Source: Prunella strophiata (Eukaryota > Chordata > Aves > Passeriformes > Prunellidae). Taken from it: DNA of 64,000 nucleotides. This document shows positions 40,301 to 53,179 of this stretch, one piece after another. A model generated the notes under the pieces. That model ran no database searches. It saw only the letters and a list, made by a program, of their open reading frames with translations, and was not told where the DNA came from. A program made the translations under genes and the position numbers. The stretch is from positions 51,709,551-51,773,550 of the forward strand of contig JAZBQD010000030.1 of NCBI GenBank assembly GCA_036583965.1, given 5' to 3'. How positions within the stretch are numbered: position 1 is the stretch's first letter; every line of letters begins with the position of its first letter.

Positions 40301-43300
40301 AGTGTTAGGGTTGGGCTGCTGTGGAGAAAGGGAATTTCTGTCTCCTTTAAGGACATTTGTTTAGAGCCTTCATACCTGCCTGTGTCCTAGTTTAGGCATC
40401 ACAGCCTCCTTTGAGTCTTAATCTGGTTCTGCATCACAAGGTACTGAGAAAGTACTGACAAACTTTCTGGCAATGCTTTTAAGATGCTGAAAATGCATTT
40501 TAAAAGGTGTGCAGTTGACTGGTCCCCAAGATAACACTTCAAAGTCAGGAAGGGGCAGAGGTAGCATCTGTATTTTGAGAAGTGCTTCTTCACATTGCGA
40601 TAACTTTGACTGACTGTGAGGGAAGTGAGGAAAGACACAAACTCAGGATGTCTGGAGAAAGCACAGCACAGGAGTGTGTGGGTAGCATTCTGGAGCACAG
40701 AGCACTGTGTCTCTGTGGAGCTCCTCTGAGCTTCTACAGGAGCAGCTGTGAGAGCTTCACAGGGAGCCCAACCTCTCTGTTCCCCCACTAGGCAGAGAAA
40801 ACCACCACTCTTTGAGAAGGAAGACAGCAAAGAGCTCCTGACGTGTGAACACCTCCCCACACAGGGAGCCAAACTGGTGGAAAGCACTGGAAAGAAGCCA
40901 TAAGTGGTGGCTGCATTCCATGATGGATTAGATCATGTCTGTGCCTGCAGTGTGCCACTGCTGTTACTGCAGAGCCCCTCAGTGTCCCCCTGTGTCACCA
41001 TGGTGGTGGGCAAGGGGACAGACTGCTGAAGCATCCCCTGCTGCTCAGCACTGCCAGATGCCATCACAGGCAGCTCTGCAATGTCTGGTGTGAAAAATGT
41101 GCAGAAGTGGAACGGAAAGATGAAGATGAGGGGAAAAAGAAACAGAGAGAGCTGTCCTCCAGAATGACATTTTCAAGATCTTTATGGGCCAGATTCTGCT
41201 CTCAGCTATAGGAGTGTAAATGCAAACCATTGACACAAATAAGAGCTGCTGGGGGGCTATGGGCTGGGAGACTCCTCTGGGGGTCAGGGTGCTCCATGAC
41301 TGTGGCAAACAGACTCAGGGTCAAGCCTCTGTGGTGGTGGTGGCAATAGGGAGGAAGATCAGGAACTTAGCTCTGGAAGCAGCCAGAAGTCACAGGACTG
41401 AAATGAGAAACCAGAGGGAAAGGCACAGCCTGCATGGGTACTATGGGCAAAGAAAAATTTCTTTGGAAACTTTTCCCCACAACCAATTTTTTCTCACAGG
41501 AGGCTGGAGTTTTCTCTGATTTATCAGTGTTCTAAGAAAACTGAGCCCTAGTTTGGTGTGGCTGCTGAGAGGAAAGGGAGAGCTGTTCTGCCTTGGGTTC
41601 TGGCCAGTTTGTGCTTCTGGTGCATACACTTTACACAGTGATCTGGAGCAGAATTTGTCCCAGGGAAAGGCTAGAGGAGAAAAATATAAGAGAACCATAA
41701 GAAGCAGGTTTTCCTCTTCAGAACTCTCCTGTTAGCTTTTCTGTGTCAGGTCAGTCTCCTGCAGTCTTCCTTCCACTCTAGCACAACCCTGTTGTCAGCA
41801 GGGCTACTGTGCATTTACCCCTTCACAAATGAGAACAGAATTTAACCTTCTTTCTGCAGCTGACTTTTGTGTGCTAGCTCTCCTTAACACATAGAATAAC
41901 CCTAGGGAAATTAAATTGGATCCAAACCACTTTCCTCTTGCTTACATCTCTCCTCCAGGAGCGAGCCTGCACTGCAAGACACCAGTACATTTGCTCAGTC
42001 AGGAAGGTGGTTCTGCTGAATCTCAGGATAAGAAAAACTGGCATCATCATTTCATACAGAGCCTATTCTGTGGGGAGGCAGATGGCTGTGGAGCCACAAA
42101 ACACCCAGATGGGCAAATTCAAGTGAATTTGTTTACTGTTATATTCATGTCATGTAAAAACCAACAGTGACTCCTCACTCTGCCTCCTGGGGTGTGAGGA
42201 CAAAATCTGGCTCTTCAAAGGGTGACCACTTTAGAGAGTTGCTCCCAAAGGAGAAATCCATTTGCTCAGTGGTGTTGTGGTTTGAGCAGATGAGCTTGAT
42301 GCCAGCCTGGACCTTCAGGGGAGGTCAAAGCAGTGCAGAATCCCACAATGGAACTCCATTCTGCTGGAGCCCCCAGATCATTTCCCTCACACCTTCCTGG
42401 CCAGCTCCAGGTGGAAAGAAGTGCTCTTAGCAGGCAATGAAGGCTTTTTGGCAGCTCCACAGGAGGAGGTAGTCTCCCTGCCCATGGCTGCAGGCTGGCT
42501 ATGACCAAACTGTGAAGCACTTGGTTCCCAGTCCTCTTCAGCCCCTGTGGATCTAAAACATGAGTGTAACATTTGATGGATTTTCCTCTATCTCTAATAC
42601 TCCAAGTGGAATAACTGAGCAGTGGTTTCACAGCATCACCCTGGGAATCAGTGTTTCCTGCCCTGAGAGATGCCCCAAGGGCACACTTGGAGGACAGGTT
42701 GGTGACAGAGGACTGTGTGGGATCCAGGCTTGGGCCAGGCTATGCCACAGGAGCTTTTGAGCTGAGTGTGGGAGTGAAAAAGACCCAGACTTTTCCTGGG
42801 GGCAGTTTTGAAGGCAGCTGGCTGACAGCAACCAAAAACTGAGCCAGGCAGTAAGTTAATAAGTGGTGTGAGAAACTGGTGCTGGGGTTAAGGTCAAGTT
42901 TGGAGGGATAGGTGTTTCTAACGTGTTGTGTGATGTCTTCTGCTGTGGGAAGAACAGTGCCTTTCTGTGGTGTGAAGCAAAGCAAACAGGAGTTCCACTT
43001 CCACTGGATGAGGTTAATGCCATAAAACTGATGAAATGACAGGGGTTTCCACACAGCAGAAGTGGAGGCTGAATAAGAGCCCAAATCAAGCAGTTTTCTA
43101 ACTGACAGTGACTGTTCTCATTATGTATTTTTTAATAGACAAAATTCAAAAGGGCTGAGAAACTATGAGAATAAGACCACTTCTTTTTTCAGGTTGATGA
43201 AATTTATTTGAATTTTAAAAAAAAAGGGGAAAAAAAAAAAAAGGAAGAAAATCTGATTGAGGGACGACTAAAGGTTTTGCACATCCTTGTTGTAATGCAA

Positions 43301-44460
43301 TAGTTGTTCTATGCATGTGTCATAGGGAAGACAGCTTAAGGAACACCAGGAAAATGATGCATGAGGTCCAAAGAGATAATCTCACTGTGTATATATTTTC
43401 TGCAGTGTTATTTGAAGATCTTAGCAGTAAAGTCTCTTCCCTGTGGACTCTGAATGTGTGATAAGAGCCTTTCTATGTGCAGCCTGTGAGGGCTGCTGTC
43501 ACAGATCAGCTGCTTAGCTGACTGCAGTGGCTCAGAGGTGCTGCATCAGCATGGTCAGAGTTGACTTGCCAGTCTGTGAAATGCCACCTCTGCCCCCAGA
43601 CATCACCCTTTTGGTATCTGCAGATTTAAAATTCTTCTGAGATAGAGTCAGTACCCTGTGTGGGGCCTGATGGAGGTTCACACCCAGACAAGACACACCA
43701 GTGAGCCAAAGCAGGAGTGGGGAGCAGCACTGTGGCAGCATATTTTCCTCCCAGATGACTCCATGAACCAAGAAATTAAATGCATTTGCTGTTGACATAG
43801 AATACAAAGTAAGTTAAAAACTGATACCCCCAAATGCTTGTCTAACTGTCTATCACAGGCTCTTACAGTGCCAAGTGTAGGATGCCAAGTAAATGACATA
43901 GGAAGAGGTCCTCATAGGAGCACATTGCCAGCTGAAGTTTCTGCTGCTGATCTGACTGAAATGACAGGGAACCAAACAGAAGATGAAAACATAAAGATGT
44001 TTATGAAGTTGCAGTGCTGACTTCTTGTAAGAAGTCTGGTTTTCTGAAAGAAGGGTGTGGTTGAGTAGGCAAGATGGTTGAGATGAAATGGGAATTTATG
44101 GAATTAATAACGTGGAAGAACATGGCTTTGCATAGGCCATCCCAGCTTGTGATGTGCCCCCAAGCTGGGCAGAGAAGCACAGTTGTGTGTCTTTGCACAT
44201 GTTGCACATATTTCCTCCTTCACTTCCTCCTGCACTTCACTGCACACAAGTTCACCCAAACTAAGCAAACCCTCCCACCCAGGCAACCCCACTCCTGCAT
44301 TCCCAGCCTGTGTGGTGAAATGGTCCTGCTCCACCATGACAGGCAGGGGAGAAAGGGTGGGTGGGTGTTCCAATGTCCCTCTGCTAGCTGGGCAAAACAA
44401 AAAACCTTTATTGTTCAGAAGCTGATCTGCTCTCACAGCTTCAGGTTATAATCCCTTTTG

Positions 44461-44502
44461 GTGACATCACAGGTACTGCTGAGGCCGCCAAGGTGATGTC
44501 AC
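44461..44502. repeat. Inverted repeat of GTGACATCAC with 22-base spacer
   Basis: GTGACATCAC at 44461-44470 and its exact reverse complement GTGATGTCAC at 44493-44502 flank 22 bases. Each arm resembles a CRE/AP-1-like TGACATCA element. It could be paired binding sites or a chance repeat. Confidence 0.6.
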
Positions 44503-44621
44503 AATGAGAAGCTTATGACTGTAAATGGGGAGTAAGTCACAAGAACAGATGACCTCAAAGTAAGCTAATATCCTGTTATTATATAAGTGTTTCCCAATAC
44601 TTATATAAATGTGCCAGTAAC

Positions 44622-44673
44622 AAAAAAAAAAAAAAAAAAAAAAAAGAAAAAAATAAAAAAAAAGAAGAAAAAA
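44622..44673 (+). repeat. A-rich tract
   Basis: An A24 run (44622-44645) is followed by an A-rich stretch with sparse G and T to 44673. It is a simple repeat with no adjacent retrocopy recognised. Confidence 0.95.
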
Positions 44674-45838
44674 GGTCCAATGACCTATCAGGATATGTGA
44701 AGATGTGTGTAAAGTTGACATTTCTCATAGACCCACAGATCCTTTATTAGTGTGTCTTGCCTCTAAAAATCTTCCTTCTATCAGCTCAGTTTTAAAATAA
44801 ACCTCAGGATCTTTTTCCTTATTTAAAGAAAAAAGCACAAAAGTTCTCCATATTTTGACATGTCCAATAATCACATCAATGCTTGGGCATAGCAGAGTAT
44901 TTCAACCAAATATAATCTACATTTTAGTGTCACGAATGTGTTAAGTAATTTGAGCATGTAAGAACATGGAAATGTGTCTTTCCTGTGAAGCCCTCTGGGG
45001 TTCTTGGGGAGTACCATAGAATGGGTATATATATGAAACTATCTAATTATTACCTGCTGTATTCTTATGATAAATGGGAACTAATAAAATTGAAAACTAT
45101 GTACAATTGTATCATAGAAAAGCTTTATTGCAGCTATAAAAATGATACTTTATATGCTGAGCTAAATTCTTTGAAGTTGGAAATAATGTTCAGAATCTCT
45201 AAGGCACTTTTTTGTAGATGTCTTTTCTCCACTGTACCGCAGGTTTATTATTTTCCATGGTCAAGTATTTATTACATTTTATCCTGGAAAATTTTTTATG
45301 GATTCTTTTGCTTTGATAGGATAAGCAGCACATTTAAATGCCTCTAGGGGTAAATTATTTCACATCAACACTTTCAAGCACAAAGTCTGGATCTTCAGTA
45401 GGTTTTTACATTATGCAAGTAGACATTTAAGGTACTTAATACTTTCTAACCTCTAGTGCCCTTTTTACACAGAGACAGGCAGTCAGCAAGGATTAATCTG
45501 ATCCTAATTAACCACAAACTCTTCTGATATTTGGTCAGTGCACAGTAGCGTGCTGCCAGGTACACAGAGGTAAACTGATCTGGATTATCTGCCGGTGTAT
45601 GCGCTCCACGGAGGGAGGTCTGTGCTCCATGTCGTGGGTGAGCCACGGGCAGATACAGCTGCAAACATGCAGCAGGGAGGCTGCTGTGCAAAGCTGCAGC
45701 TGCAAGGAAAGGGGAAAGCACTAATGAGAAGGCCTCTTCTTAATGGCTTTCTGTCAAGATTTCATTCTCAGAGATGGCATTTGTTGGTGTGGCACCCTCC
45801 CAGACCAGATCTCTGCTCTCCGCCCTCTCCTGATGCAG

Positions 45839-46640
45839 GTGTCACAAGCAGAACAGAAGCTCCAGACAAAGTTTATTACAGAAGTGCTCTCATTGAGTCA
45901 CGAGGTGCATAAAGAACCCCCTTGCTTTCTAAACTCCTCCTCAGAGGGGAATCTAGGTGCAGATGGATCCAGCCTTTGCCCCAGACTTTAAAGGACTATA
46001 CAGGTGTAATCAAATCTTTGTGCAAATTTGGACCACAAGATTAAGAAAGGAAAACCAAATATATTTATACAAATAAAATAAATTATTTATTTTATTGATG
46101 GTGATAATTATAATGATTAGACAAAAAGACTTTAATCAGAATGATTTACTACACAGTACAGATAGTTATAACTACTAGTGCAGTGCACTATTTATTGAAG
46201 CAATATTGAAACAGCAATATTGAAGCTAGCAAAACAATTAAGTAGAGATTGATGTTACTCAACCATAGCAACAACTGTGGGCAAATCTAGTCTGCTCAGC
46301 CTTGGGGGAGTCCCCAGTCAAGGGATGAGTCTCTACACACACACCTAGAAGGGGTATATTAGATGTGCCTGCCATTAAAAAGTGGGATTTCAGTCCCATG
46401 GGAACAGCTGCCCCTTCTGAGTCGCTGGTGTTGGGAGGTAACAGTGCTCCACTCTGCTGGGGTCAATCCATCCTCTGCTAAGGCAACAGAGAAAACTGGG
46501 GACATGAGGTGGCCTCAGTCCATGACCTTCTGCAGAGCCAGAAGAATTCCTACTCAGTGTTAATGCTGGATGCTAACAGCATTCTTGATCCTTCTGACAG
46601 TGGCATGGTCAGCCCAGCACTTGAATAGGGATCCAAGATA
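45839..46640 (-). mobile_element. Possible solo LTR remnant of an avian endogenous retrovirus
   Basis: On the minus strand there is an AATAAA (plus-strand TTTATT at 45872-45877) near one end, and upstream AT-rich and then GC-richer blocks. The layout and wording resemble avian ERV LTRs as I remember them. No internal retroviral genes, primer-binding site or target duplication was identified. Boundaries are guesses. Confidence 0.3.
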
Positions 46641-46649
46641 CTAAAAAAA

Positions 46650-49600
46650 ATTTTTTTGGGAAGGACAGAACATGACTTGCTGTCTGCAGGCTCTTCACAG
46701 ACCCTCAGCTCTGCAGGACCATAACTTTTGAAATGTCTTATTTGTGATGGTCACCCAGGCCTTCTGCATTAGATCAAGGCAGGCTGAAAAGATCACCCTT
46801 ACAGCTCAGGGAAACAACTTGAATTTTTTATTCTGTATTGTTTCAAATGTTCATACACATGTCAAGAACAAGGAAATAGCAGACCAAAAGTCAGGGGAGA
46901 AGAATGTCCCAGAAATAGGATCCTGAAAAGTTAACTTGCTGATCCTAACGTAGCTAACACAGGCAAATTCACAAAGGAGGTACATGGAATTTCTTTAGTT
47001 AAAGGACCTGCAGTCCTCTGAGCAGTGGGATTCACTGCTTATGGTTTACTTTTGTTCAGACTGCTCCAAAGAGTAGAGCCAAAGGCCAGCTCAGGCCATG
47101 GGAGTAGGCAAGAACATACTCACGTGAACAAGTGCTGGTTTCCAGGGTAGTTTGTTTGCTTTCCAAGCTCATTCTTCTCTTTTCCCCCTCAACTCTGAAG
47201 CATTCCTCTCTGAGGCACTGGTAGTTCTTGAGATCAGGAGAGTTAAAATAATCCCCAGAAAGGTAGCGATTTTGGGAAGCTGACCTCTCTTGTATCAGTG
47301 GGCAGTCTGCCTTGGTATCCAGCCATTAGCTCTTTCTGACACAGCTGGAAACAGGCAGGAGAAGAGCAGCTGACTCCAAGCTCAGCTTTCAGGGCTGCAA
47401 TGTGGAGCCACTTCTTACAGAAAACAAGCACTGCCTTCTCCTCCTTTAAAAAGAAGTGTGCTGGAATAGGCATCTAGTAAAATAAGATTGTTTTGTTTAT
47501 GTTTCTCTGCAGTAAGTGGGACTGTATTAGAGCTGTGGCTTGGTGACACAAGGCTATTCTCAATTTTTCCTGGGGAAGACTGGAACACTGCATGGTTGAG
47601 GGTTTTGTGTGAAGCCACACAGAAGGCATGTGCCATTCACTACAGGATGGCTGCTGATCTTCCATCTAGACTTGTTCCCTGAGCACTTTTGTCCAGAGAT
47701 GTCTTTCATGCTGGGACCCTCAGCACTGCTGTATTCCCAGCCCCTGAGGTTGTATGTTTGGAAAGAGTAAATCTGGTTTCTGGAATAAAAAAAAATTAAA
47801 TTATCTTGTTTCATCTGACACACTACTAGTAATAGAGAAGAAAAAGTGTTAAAAAGATAATTGGTCTGGTGAAGGTTGCTTCTTCAAGGGCACAACAATG
47901 CACTGATTCTGCTTGAGATGTGGCACAGCACATATGATCTCTACATGGCTGTTGTAATTAAATGTAAAGTATTAATTTCTCAATATTTTTCCTCCCATTC
48001 TTAATGTCTATTTGTTGCTGCTTGGTCTCATAAAAATTCTGTTAATTAGGAGAAAGTGTCAAAGGACCAGCTGATGAATGAATGGATGGATCCTGAATTA
48101 AGAAATTTTTCTTTTTCAATGTTTCCTTTCTTTTAGAAATAGAACAGCTATAGCCTTCTTTAAGTGCTTTTGTCAAATACGGGGACATTTAATATTGCAG
48201 TTCCTTGTAAAATAAGACTCTTTACTTCAACAGTTCAAGAAAAGAAAAAATATTCATAGATTGTTTGAGGGGAAAAAACAAAGTGCTAGCCATTGTCACA
48301 GTGTCAAAAGTAATTATTTTTGATTGATCCATTTGCCTTGATCTTTATGACCCTCAAGAATTTAAAATACTTCCCAGTCAATCATTTAAATTCCTCTGCT
48401 AAACCCCATACCTCATTAAATAAAGAAATAAGGGGGGGGGGGGGGGGTGTCTTGATAAGCTTTCCTTTTGGTCTGTCACTCCAGAGTCTGAAAATCAGAC
48501 AGATCATGGAATCTTAAAGTATTCTCAGTTTTCTTTGCAAATAGCAAAAGAAAGTTTTCCTATACAGTTCACCACATTCTCTTCAGTGGCACTTTCTTGC
48601 TGGAACCTCTTAGGACTAACTCCAAGTACCACCTTCAGTGGTGGAAAGAGACTCTGAGACACTAAATTTACTGGTGACTGTGCTAATATCACCAAACAAC
48701 AAAGGATTGTAGGGTGAAAGGCAAAGGGAAGGAAAGGAAGGGTATACTTAGAAGAAATATATCAAAAAATTTAAGATGTGTGTGAACATTTTTGGGTGTG
48801 CACTGAATTAAAGATTGAGGTCTAATAGAAATATTGCAGAATGGGAAGAGGACTCAAAGCATCAGACTATGGGATAGTGTATATTATATACAGTGCACAG
48901 ATGCTGGACTTCTTCAATGTTCAAATTATGCAAAGAGATTAATTTCATATGCATCATTTATTTCATCCCATCATATACCTCTATTGATACATAAAAGCCA
49001 ACTCTTGCCCTGATCTGTGTTTTCCCATGAAAAATCATTTCTCATCTGAGAGTTTAGTCTACTTTTGCTCCTGCTTCTTTAAGATGCCATAGCTGGTTTG
49101 TTTTCCATTTTCAGTTTTTCACTTTTCATCTGCTTTTCCCATTCTCTCGTGGTGCGACAAGAAAAGAAATACAAACCAGAATCTGGACCTGGAATGCTGC
49201 CACAGGGGAAGCTGAAATCAGAAGCAAATCAGAGCCATTTATAAATCAAACCTGAAACGTATTTTGCTGCAATTTGTGTCTCACATTATTGTGCACTGTG
49301 ATAACTTAAAGGGGAAAGGCATCAAACAGTGAGATTGTAAAAAGGCTCAGAGTGCCGGCATTTAAACTTGGTCCCCAGGGAGAGCCCAGACCTCCCAAGT
49401 TTCTCTTCTCCTGGCAGGTAAGACCTCAGGCAGTGTGGTGGCCTTTGTCCAGATCTGTTGAGTTGCCCCTGCCAATAGCCCTGCTTCCCCAGGGCAGCAG
49501 GGCAGCACTGAACTCCTCTGGTGTGTGTCACATCACACACCTCATGTGACAGGGATGTGCCTGCCACAGGCACATACAGCTTGTGTGGAAATGTGCTACA

Positions 49601-50730
49601 CCAAAGCTACAAAATTTGCAAATCTGTTTTCTTGTCATCCTACTTGCCTCTCAGGCAGCACTTCCCAAGCTCTGGGATAAAAGTGTCCCCTTGGAGAACA
49701 TCAGGGGAGACACCTTGCACTGCCACAGCAGTTCCTGACCTCAGTCAGAGCAGCTGATGCCCTTCAGCAGGACCTGCACTCTTCCACCTGTGGTTCTGCC
49801 CCGTGTAAAATCCAGATTGCATGGGGCATCTCCAGTGAAGCTTCCCAGAAAAACAATTATTATTTCAGTGGAAAGCTGTTGCTCAATCCCCTGAGACTGC
49901 TGTTCCCCAGAGTCTAGTCCTGAAAACCAGCAATAAGAAATATGATTGGACTGTTATTTCTATTACCTTTGGGAGCAGTCTCCTATGTAATTTAATTTTA
50001 TTTTATTTAATTTATATAAATTCTTTTTCTAGGTAACTTTTTTTTCATGTACCCAGAATCTTAACTCCTGTATCACAGATTGCAGTCTGCTGTCTGTATG
50101 TCTCATCAATCCATGTCTTATCTTTTCTTTTATGCCAGCCCCTACATGATTGCACATCATTTTCAGAAGATTTCACACTTCTGAAAGTCCATATGGTTGT
50201 CAAAATCTTTTCTGATGCCACTTGTTTATGGCTTCAAAATAATCAACATAGATTCACACATCCCCTTTTTTCCCCCCTGTTCCTTCTCCCTGTCTCTTTT
50301 GTACACAACTCCAATGAGATTAATTCACTTTTTTCTCCAAATGATGCTGCCAAAGTTAACACATCAGCAGAGAAGGCTCGGAGCAAAAATCTGTTCCATC
50401 TTGCTAGGCTCTTCATTCATGTCAAGCTGCAATCTAGCTGTCACTCCAGAGAGCAGCCAATTTTTCTTTGGGCCATCTACCAAAAATGGCATCATCAGAA
50501 AGAGTTCTGGTGACCTGGCATGTCCAAGAGCCTCCACTGCAGAGAGCAGCAGCAGCTGCATCCCTGAGGTGTCACTGAATGACTCCCAGGTATGCTGAAA
50601 GCAGAGTTTTGCCCCTTGCAGTCTGCTGGAGACAAGGTAAGTACCAAATCCAGTGGATTTAGTGAGGAGGTGCTAAAGAGAGGAGTGGGCAGGAAAAGAA
50701 AGGAACCCTAGGTCCTGTTCTGCTTCATTC
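46650..50730. other. Intergenic, no gene seen
   Basis: Apart from the G16 run at 48432-48447 this is unique-looking sequence without a supported gene. The open frames found are short and show no family motif. Confidence 0.55.
48432..48447 (+). repeat. G16 homopolymer
   Basis: Sixteen consecutive G follow AAATAA and precede TGTCTTG. It could form an intrastrand quadruplex and is prone to length errors in sequencing. Confidence 0.97.
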
Positions 50731-50736
50731 TGGGGA

Positions 50737-51441
50737 GGGAAGGAAAGGAAGAGAAGGAAGAGAAGGAAGGAAGGAAGGAAGGAAGGAAGGAAGGAAAGGA
50801 AGAAGGAAGGAAGGACTCTAGGCAGGAAGAAGGAGGAAGGATAGGGCAAGGATAGGAAGGAAGGCAGGAAGGAAGGAAGGAAGGAAGGAAGGAAGGAAGA
50901 AGGAAGGACAGTCGAAGGAAGGAATGGAAGGAGAAGGAACGGAAGGATCAGGAAGGAAGTGAAGGAAGGAATGGTAAGGACAGTTAGGAAGGAACGGAAG
51001 TGATAGGAAGGCGGAAGATAGGAAGGAAGGAAGGAAGGTAAGGAATGAAGGAAGGAAGGAGGAAGGACAGGAAGGAAGGAAGGAAGGAAGGTCAGGAAGG
51101 AAGGAACTCGGAAGGTAAGCGAAGAAGGAGAAGGAAGGAAGGAAGGAAGGAGGAAGGAAGGAAGGAAGGAAGGAAGGAAGGAAGGAAGGAAGGAAGGAAG
51201 GAAGGAAGGAAGGAAGGAAGGAAGGAATGGAAGGAAAGGAAGGAAGGAAGGAAGGAAGGAAGGAAGGAAGGAAGGAAGGAAGGAAGGAAGGAAGGAAGGA
51301 AGGAAGGAAGGAAGGAAGGAAGGAAGGAAGGAAGGAAGGAAGGAAGGAAGGAAGGAAGGAAGGAAGGAAGGAAGGAGGAAGGAAGGAAGGAAGGAAGGAA
51401 GGAAGGAAGGAAGGAAGGAAGGAAGGAAGGAAGGAAGGAAG
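50737..51441 (+). repeat. GGAA/AAGG tetranucleotide microsatellite, about 700 bp
   Basis: The right part (about 51131-51441) is nearly perfect GGAA with interruptions near 51149, 51226-51240 and 51374. The left part (50737-51130) is the same motif broken by many single-base changes and indels. The plus strand is almost pure purine. Long open frames of FLPS or EGRK repeats read across it are products of the repeat and not proteins. Confidence 0.98.
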
Positions 51442-51449
51442 GGTATCTG

Positions 51450-52300
51450 TGGGGACTGGCAGCATGAATCCAAAAGAACTCATCTGCAAAGAAAGTGGTT
51501 GGAAAAGCAAACCAACCCAGAGCAAAGATTATCCTGGAAGCCCACTGTGCACTTGGGTCCTGCTGGCAACCTGACAGCTTCAGCATCCTTATCCCCCAGG
51601 GCTGATGGCTTCCCTCCACATTCCCTGTCTCATCCTCAAAGAGAGGGATATTGCACAGCCCCACATGCCTGAAGCTAGTTCACCATCTGGGGCTAGAAAA
51701 TGGGAGGAGGGTCACAGATGGTTCCCATCCTTCTGCTCCTCTCCTGTCCTGTGGCTTGTCCCAGCACTACCCTGACCTCCTGGCCAGCTCTCTGGCAGTG
51801 CCTGTATCTGTTTCTGCCTCAGGCAGCCCCAGAAGTCCTGGCTTTAAAACTTCTGCAGAGTCTTCACACACGTGGCAGGGTGGCAACTGGCATCCTCACC
51901 CATCCTGTGGGAAAACCACAGGGCACTCAGCTCTTGAAAGAGAGCAAGGCAGCAAAGTGGCAGGGAGAAGGACTTGAAGGGAAGAGGCTGCATTTCTGCG
52001 GCTTTACATGGCACAGCAGGGGAACACTGGCATCTGGTCAAATTCCATAAGCAGGGGAACAGAGTAATTAGTTAAAGCTTTACTTTCTTGTGACAAAAAA
52101 AACCCACCCCCAAAAGTAGGAAAAAGTGGGACTCATAATCATGTCATGGTAAACCATGTGAAAAAACTCTCTTGCTCCTAATCACAGCCCAGTTTAAATA
52201 AAAATATGTCCATGCAACAGTTCATGTGAGCTGCAAAAAGAGGCTGTTAATTCATGGAAGCAAGAGGAATTATAAAATTGGTATTATGTGTTGCATTCTT
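51450..52300. other. Intergenic, no gene seen
   Basis: This is moderately GC-rich sequence between the microsatellite and the CpG-rich block. Overlapping open frames on both strands lack recognisable domains. Confidence 0.5.
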
Positions 52301-52309
52301 AAAGAGTAT

Positions 52310-53020
52310 CTGTTCCGGGCAGCCCTGTCCCCAGGTTCATTACACCTAAGGAGCAGGAGCTCTCCAGTAGCACTGCTAACCTCACAAGAAGCATTGTCTT
52401 GGCAGGACTCGGGTCATACTTAGCAGATTATCTCCGTACCAGGAGGGCTGAAATTTTCATCAAAGTAAACAGAGGAATTCGTGACAGGCAGCCGGCTTAC
52501 CGTGCCGTGCTCAGGGGCTCCTTCCCAGCGGATGCTCGGCTCCATCCCAAGGGCAGCCCCGTGGGCTGTGGCTGGCTCAGGGCAGAGCCCTTCGCGGAGA
52601 AGAGCCCCGCAGTGAGCGAGGGCGGGCACAGAGGCAGAGAAGCGGGCAGGGGCACTGCCAGAAGCTCGGGCTGAGCTCCGGGGCTCGGGGGCACCAGGGC
52701 TCCGAGCATGAGGCTCCCCGGAGTGCCACTCGTGTGCGCCGGGACCGCGAGGTGGCACCAGGCACCTGTGCAGGCTGGTGGCTTCCCGGCACCGCCCATC
52801 CGTCACTCGGCACAGGCACCCCGCGCTCCCGCAGCTGGGGACGGCGTCGCTCTCCTGCCGAGCGACAGCTTTGGCGATATCCATCTCCATCGCCATGTCA
52901 CTATGCGCCGTTAACTCGGCAGTTTTCATTTATGACGGGCAGATTGCTTTAATGGCCTCCACCTTCCAAGCTATTTTTCCGTTTTATGCGCCATATATTC
53001 AGGAGGAAAGGGACTGAAAA
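52310..53020. promoter_or_regulatory. Isolated CpG-rich island
   Basis: CpG dinucleotides are frequent here (roughly one per 12-15 bases in 52490-52920 by eye) and scarce on both sides. No coding exon is recognised in it. It lies about 15 kb upstream of the SERPINE3 start codon and about 9 kb past the FAM124A stop. It could be the promoter and noncoding first exon of SERPINE3, of an unannotated noncoding RNA, or an enhancer-type orphan island. The distal part (52900-53015) is AT-richer and looks like ordered unique sequence. Confidence 0.6.
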
Positions 53021-53149
53021 GGACATCTGATTAAAACGGCAGCCATGCCTTAATGCAGGGGGCTGAGCCACAGCAGGGGCAGGATGCACCTGCACAAAGA
53101 CTCCTTTCTGTGGCCAAGTTGAAACAATATTGCCTATCTGTAAATGGCT

Positions 53150-53176
53150 AAAAAAAAAAAAAAAAAAAAAAAAAAA
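53150..53176 (+). repeat. A27 homopolymer
   Basis: Twenty-seven consecutive A end in GCAGCAG, just beyond the CpG-rich block. Confidence 0.97.
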
Positions 53177-53179
53177 GCA

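Larger units (their letters stand above)
37311..45800. other. Intergenic stretch upstream of SERPINE3
   Basis: I see no supported gene. There are short homopolymers (A-rich at 43218-43250), an A24 tract beginning at 44622, and a 10 bp inverted repeat at 44461-44502. Open frames here are short, lack family resemblance and often overlap on both strands. Confidence 0.6.

Noticed and set aside
50673..51664. Long open frames of FLPS or EGRK repeats on both strands
   Set aside because: They are read through the GGAA array in several frames; a repeat of four bases without stops is open in all frames and codes for nothing recognisable.
52420..52929. 169-codon open frame and others in the CpG-rich block
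   Set aside because: GC-rich sequence has few stops in any frame; several overlapping frames exist on both strands and none has a domain.
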